A stretch of DNA of 64,000 bases from Butyrivibrio proteoclasticus B316. GTDB taxonomy: Bacteria > Bacillota > Clostridia > Lachnospirales > Lachnospiraceae. Shown piece after piece: positions 60,001 through 64,000 of this stretch (its first letter is position 1; each line of letters opens with the position of its first letter). The translations under genes and the position numbers were made by a program. Location: positions 62,001 through 126,000 of the forward strand of contig NC_014390.1 in NCBI RefSeq assembly GCF_000145035.1, written 5' to 3'. The notes beneath the pieces were generated by a model that was given only the letters and a program-made list of their open reading frames with translations, did no database searches and was not told where the DNA came from.

Positions 60001-61555
60001 TAACCATGTCATCTGTAATGGTCGTCAGTTTAGTGGTAGCTGGAGATATCGGAATCTTTGGATCTACAAACTCAGAGAATTTGTCCACTACTACACCATC
60101 CAACATTTTTACTGCACCAATCTCTATTATCTTGTCCTCTGTAGGTGAAAGACCTGTTGTCTCAATATCAAAAACTACAGCTGGAACTCCTTTTAACTCC
60201 TGACCCTTGTTATTAGTAACAATCTTTACAAAGTCATCAACCAAATAGCCTTCAACACCTAGCAAAAGCTTAAACTTATCAATATCACAGTCTTTATGCT
60301 TTCCTTTGTATTCTTTTATAAAGTGATCCCCTTCTGTCAGTCCTTGAACAACTGCGTGATCGGTGATCGCTATACCAGGCATTCCCCACTTGTATGCCTG
60401 CAAAATGATATCTTCGGCACTAGAAACCGCATCCATATCACTCATTTTTGTATGACAATGTAGCTCTACTCTTTTTCTTGGGGCATTATCGACTCTCTTC
60501 GTCGTAAAATCAGGAATTTCTTTGATTCCCACAACGCTCTGGATGGAAACTTCATGGTCAAAATTATCAAGTGCAGCTATTCCTTTTAACTTTATGAAAG
60601 CACCCACATGGATTTTTTCCTCAAGTTTTGCTACTTGCTCCTGTTTGGCAAATATCTTAACTTTGATGCTGTCCGTAAAGTCAGTAATGGCAAACATCAG
60701 AATAGCTTTTTCATTTTTTATGTCTTTACGTTCATACTTAATAATCTGTCCACGAACAACAATTTCACCTATAGCCCCCTCGATATCGATAATCTGCGTA
60801 ATTTCTTCATCAAAGTTTCTGCCATAGATTATTGATGGATCATCTGGTATTTTTGAAAACTTTCCTTTAGCAAAAGTCGCACCTTTCTTGATATCCTGCT
60901 TTGACTTTTCATTGCTCCAATTACTATCCTGCTTTTTTTCTACCTTTTCAGATCTGGATTCAACAACCTTGATAGCATCAACCTCTACAATCTCAGGTCC
61001 TTTTTCTATATGGACTGCATCGTATGTATATTGAGGCTTAGTTCTTTCTACCGCCTCCCTGTATGTAATATTAAAATTGACATTCAATCCGCAACGCTCA
61101 TTAAAAATCTTTTCAAATACGCGCTTTATATCCTGAGCCTTTTTCCTAGTAATCACGTTTTCTTCAAGACATATGTTCACATTAGAATCATCTGGATACT
61201 CAAAAGTAGCCCTTTTTATGATGGTATGCTCAATTGGATCATAATTCTTGAATTCCAGAAAGATACTCTCCGAATAAAAATCCATGAGATATTTAGGCGT
61301 ATATTGTGAAGACAGTGTAAATTTTTCATATACTTTCACCGTAACGTTAACCCCAGAAAAAAGCTGGTCTTGAATAGACTTTTCAATCTTATAAATTGTA
61401 CTTTTTTCGATTAATATGCTGCTTTTGATGTAAATACGTATAAAATCATGCTTCTTAGTTGATGAAATCTTCTCAATCTCAACACTTTTCATATCATTGA
61501 AAATATCATCATCGACCTTAAGCATGGGAAATGCTTCAAAAAACATTCTGTTCAT
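57083..61555 (-). CDS. polC: DNA polymerase III PolC-type alpha subunit
   Basis: 1490 residues; Bacillus PolC is 1437, so it is full length. N-terminal domain, OB fold ([16 protein letters not shown]), PHP domain [13 protein letters not shown] (about 362), DEDDh exonuclease with FDIETTG (about 460), HNVGFDISF and [10 protein letters not shown]; zinc motif CPECQ...CPRCG; polymerase motif [12 protein letters not shown] (about 1003). All catalytic motifs are present. It synthesises DNA at the fork with 3'-5' proofreading. Overlaps the 61552 gene by four bases. Very unusual on a plasmid. Confidence 0.96.
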   Translation of the reverse strand: [1490 protein letters not shown]

Positions 61556-61836
61556 AATTCGTTTGCTCCATTTATTCCTTGGGGTTCATCCCCCTGTTCT
61601 GTTTTGGAACAGGCAATCACCAAATCATCAAAGATGATATATTCACCCGGCTTGATCTGACTGATATACTTGGCAACTTTATCCAGGTCTAAGTCTTTAA
61701 GCGCGCACATCCTGACCATATCATCGACATCTGCGAATTCCCCTGGCCGGAGATTATGCATATATTCTGATAGCCTCTCAAGATCAAACTCTATTTCATC
61801 TTCCGGCTCATTATGTTTTTTTCTTTTTGAGGCCAT
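61552..61836 (-). CDS. small two-repeat acidic protein coupled to polC
   Basis: A 94-residue protein with two repeat units: LSEYMHNLRPGEFADVDDMVRMC and VAKYISQIKPGEYIIFDDLVIAC (shared Y...(I/L)(R/K)PGE(F/Y)..(F/V)DD(L/M)V..C). Its stop overlaps the polC start (ATGA), so the two are translationally coupled. AGGAGGG upstream. It may be a polymerase partner or accessory; no homologue known to me. Confidence 0.65.
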   Translation of the reverse strand: MASKRKKHNEPEDEIEFDLERLSEYMHNLRPGEFADVDDMVRMCALKDLDLDKVAKYISQIKPGEYIIFDDLVIACSKTEQGDEPQGINGANEL

Positions 61837-61961
61837 AAAAAATTCCCTCCTGATGTATAAAAAGGTTATATAAGTATAAAAAACAAAGTGGACACATTAT
61901 GACCACGTCGAATTATTGCTTAATTAAGGTTATGTTTTCTCCAGATTTACATAATAAAAAA

Positions 61962-61989
61962 AGCGATGTACATTTTTTAGTACATCGCT
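61962..61989 (-). terminator. intrinsic terminator after the 62033 gene
   Basis: AGCGATGTAC / GTACATCGCT perfect stem, T run on the minus strand. The following operon (61836 leftward) therefore needs its own promoter in 61837-61960; I see no clear one. Confidence 0.8.
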
Positions 61990-62032
61990 CTCTTGCGAGC
62001 ATAATAGTATTTTGGGCTATATGAACCATAAA

Positions 62033-62665
62033 TTAAATTGCCTGAATAACCTTATATATTTCGTCTGCAAGTATCTTGTGCCCCTCAGGAGTCAAATGCA
62101 ATGAATCTGTCTCTGATGGATATATATACTGAGCTGCATTAAAGAAAATACATCCTTTACTGTCAGCAATTTTCTCGTAATATTCATGGAACTTTTTAGA
62201 CTCATCAATAGCATTTTCAGTGAATGCCCCATAAAACGGAGAGTACTTTATGCCAGCACCTATCTCTGGAGGAGAAACCAGAATAATCTCTGGAACAAAG
62301 TCCTGTTTTTCTGCAGTAAATTCTTTTATTACATCAATGAGAATGCCTGCATTTTCAGCTATCTGCTCAGCTGTAAGATGGAATGTCTGCTTGAGATCAT
62401 TGCTCCCAAGCATCAGAATCAATATATCTATTGGCTTGTGTGAATTGAGACATGGTCTCAAATAATCAAGACCGTTCTTCCATCCATCAATTGGATCATC
62501 GTGAATAGTCGTTCTTCCATTACAGCCTTCCTCGATAACTGCATAGTCACTCCCAAGAAGCATCTGTAGTCTTCCAGGATACCTAATATCCTTTGGATAC
62601 CTCATTCCTGTCTCTGGAATATAGCCATATGTATTTGAATCGCCATAACAAAGGATTGTTTTCAT
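62033..62665 (-). CDS. SGNH/GDSL-family hydrolase, second copy
   Basis: A 210-residue hydrolase closely similar to the protein at 1692-2333: TILCYGDSNTYGYIPETGMRYPKDIRYPGRL, MLGSNDLKQTFHLTAEQIAENAG, DSLHLTPEGH. All catalytic blocks are kept. AAGAGGT precedes the ATG. Lies between the DnaA AAA+ gene and polC but with its own terminator. Two copies on one replicon suggest duplication and divergence or independent gain. Confidence 0.85.
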   Translation of the reverse strand: MKTILCYGDSNTYGYIPETGMRYPKDIRYPGRLQMLLGSDYAVIEEGCNGRTTIHDDPIDGWKNGLDYLRPCLNSHKPIDILILMLGSNDLKQTFHLTAEQIAENAGILIDVIKEFTAEKQDFVPEIILVSPPEIGAGIKYSPFYGAFTENAIDESKKFHEYYEKIADSKGCIFFNAAQYIYPSETDSLHLTPEGHKILADEIYKVIQAI

Positions 62666-62787
62666 CGCCTATGTACCTCTTGAAATTAGTCATACTTATA
62701 ATAAAACATTCTTAAGCACGTTTAAATCACATCAAATATATTAGTTCCACTACATATGTTATTACCTAACAATTCATAAACATATAA

Positions 62788-63633
62788 TCAAAACTCTATC
62801 CTAGCTAAAAGCCCTTTCTCTATACGTGATATAAGAGCTTCTTCAATCCCTAATTTACGTGGCTCTTTTTGCGAAGAAAATACTAATTGTTTCTCATCAT
62901 TAAGCATGACATCAATTATATTAACCAATTCGCTTGATGCTTCACTTTTGCCCACAAAACAATCTATGTCATCTATAAGAAGAACGTCCAGGGACCTATA
63001 AAAATCGACAAATTTGTTTGAATTCCCATTTGTTTTCATATCCATGACATCGTTTATAAACTTTTCCGCTAAAATATAAAATGCACGCTTGTCGTCACTT
63101 TCATGATTAATATAATCCTCTATTGTTTTCAAAAGGTGTGTCTTTCCTGAACCGTGATCTCCATAGATATATAGCGGATTATATGATTCTTTACGCGGAT
63201 CTATGATTAACTGTGCTGCTTGAAATGCAAAGTAATTCCCTGAAGAAACACGAAAGTTCAAGAAACTATACTTATCCATAATCTGCCATTCCTGTTTCTC
63301 AAGATAGCTCATATAATGGCTACTTCCGTCATAATGCACTTGGGGAAGTTCTGTTAATCCAAAACATTCCATTATCTTCGGAATATATTCCTCACCAATA
63401 TTACAGTTCATATATAGAATCGGCTTTCCTTTTGAATTAAACTCCACTCTACCTCGCGGGTAATAGTAAAATGGCTTATTACTACACTCCTTAGGTTTTA
63501 CAAAGTCCCACAGAAGCTTATGATTGTAGTTTTTTCCCGACTTAGCAACTCCAACAGTTGCATCCGCTTCAAAAGGGAAAGCTAGTATTGAATTGTCTAC
63601 AAGCCAAAACACGCCTCTTTTTGGTTCACCCAT
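62788..63633 (-). CDS. DnaA-like AAA+ ATPase lacking the DNA-binding domain
   Basis: A 281-residue protein. Residues 1-100 are an unrelated domain (GVFWLVDNSILAFPFEADATVGV...YYYPRGRVEFNSKGKPILYMNC) that I cannot name. From 120 it is DnaA domain III: FLNFRVSSGNYFAFQAAQ, YNPLYIYGDHGSGKTHLL (Walker A), DVLLIDDIDCF (Walker B), LVFSSQKEPRKL, ISRIEKGLLARIE. It ends there: no lid remainder, no domain IV helix-turn-helix that reads DnaA boxes. It could regulate DnaA or load helicase. AAGGAG before ATG. Confidence 0.85.
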   Translation of the reverse strand: MGEPKRGVFWLVDNSILAFPFEADATVGVAKSGKNYNHKLLWDFVKPKECSNKPFYYYPRGRVEFNSKGKPILYMNCNIGEEYIPKIMECFGLTELPQVHYDGSSHYMSYLEKQEWQIMDKYSFLNFRVSSGNYFAFQAAQLIIDPRKESYNPLYIYGDHGSGKTHLLKTIEDYINHESDDKRAFYILAEKFINDVMDMKTNGNSNKFVDFYRSLDVLLIDDIDCFVGKSEASSELVNIIDVMLNDEKQLVFSSQKEPRKLGIEEALISRIEKGLLARIEF

Positions 63634-63771
63634 ATATACGCTCCTTACGTAATTTTGTATAACAAAGATGCTCCAACTTAGAATATGCCCTATCTGTATA
63701 GCTCAGTCCTTCACCGCATTTACTTATTGTCTCCATGCTATTCCTTTCATACAAATACAATTATTACCTAC

Positions 63772-64000
63772 TCAGTTAATAGTTATCCTATCTTTGCTAT
63801 TTTCAGCCACTAAGCCACCATAATGCTGTATTTCCATCATACTATGTGCTCTTGGGAACACATGACTGATCTTTTCGCATGATTTTAAATACCACTCTGG
63901 GATTCCTGCATTATAAAGAAGCGCTATAGTCTCAGCATCCCATCCATTTCTTTTAATCCTTCCCCAACGAACATCTTCAGAAATCCGATAAGCTTTTTCT
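63772..64000 (-). pseudogene. decayed PolC-related fragment, runs off the window
   Basis: Minus-strand frame open to the right edge reads AYRISEDVRWGRIKRNGW..., IPEWYLKSCEKISHVFPRAH, then SMMEIQHYGGLVAENSKDRITIN and a stop. PolC at 57083 has [20 protein letters not shown] at the matching place, followed by 200 more residues, so this copy is cut and diverged. Upstream extent is unknown. The 63634-63771 gap holds only promoter-like A/T sequence. Confidence 0.65.

Noticed and set aside
57615..60835. Plus-strand ORFs within polC
   Set aside because: Shadow frames of a gene whose full set of catalytic motifs is on the minus strand.

Overview
The window is AT-rich DNA from a low-GC Gram-positive anaerobe, most likely a Lachnospiraceae member of the Butyrivibrio or Pseudobutyrivibrio type. 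The evidence is a Firmicutes-type PolC, a DUF5688 protein, strong AGGAGG ribosome binding sites and a tRNA-Ala without encoded CCA. A Rep_3-type initiator beside DnaC, DnaB and PolC, and the absence of chromosomal housekeeping operons, indicate a large plasmid or chromid. That assignment is inference.

Layout. (1) 1-24,200: mostly small, poorly known genes: a SUV3-like helicase, an SGNH hydrolase, envelope lipoproteins and membrane proteins, an HU protein, an ORF6N/PLD-like protein, a five-gene stretch ending in an AAA ATPase (12.9-15.4 kb), a DUF5688 protein and a RelB/YoeB toxin-antitoxin pair. Two widely separated genes (11285 and 18100) are preceded by the same structured leader RNA, which ends in an intrinsic terminator. 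(2) 24,450-35,560: a restriction island with a membrane-anchored Mrr nuclease, a second Mrr-type nuclease, HsdM, two tandem HsdS, a double-Mrr protein and HsdR, bordered by gene remnants and a tRNA 3'-end fragment. (3) 35,800-42,330: two lipoproteins (one with PASTA repeats), a tyrosine recombinase flanked by two gene remnants, a deoxyribosyltransferase-like protein, a SWIM protein and tRNA-Ala(GGC). (4) 42,800-52,350: a caspase-like protease with a small partner, an origin-like repeat region, and a minus-strand cluster with a cold-shock-domain protein, a small HTH regulator, two small membrane proteins, a 1112-residue kinase/STAND/TPR protein and its overlapping partner. (5) 52,600-64,000: a minus-strand replication block with a DnaA-domain-I protein, Rep initiator, DnaC, DnaB, a frameshifted second DnaA-domain-I gene, full-length PolC, a small repeat protein, an SGNH hydrolase paralogue, a DnaA AAA+ protein lacking the DNA-binding domain, and a decayed PolC fragment at the window edge.

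How the parts fit: block 5 looks like a replicon carrying most of its own initiation and elongation machinery, including dispersed DnaA modules. Blocks 2 and 4 look like accessory defence: restriction in block 2, and caspase and kinase-STAND modules in block 4. The strongest candidates for undescribed biology are the duplicated leader RNA, the dispersed DnaA plus PolC replication block, the kinase-STAND-TPR operon, and the palindromic repeat present both upstream of and inside the ORF6N gene.
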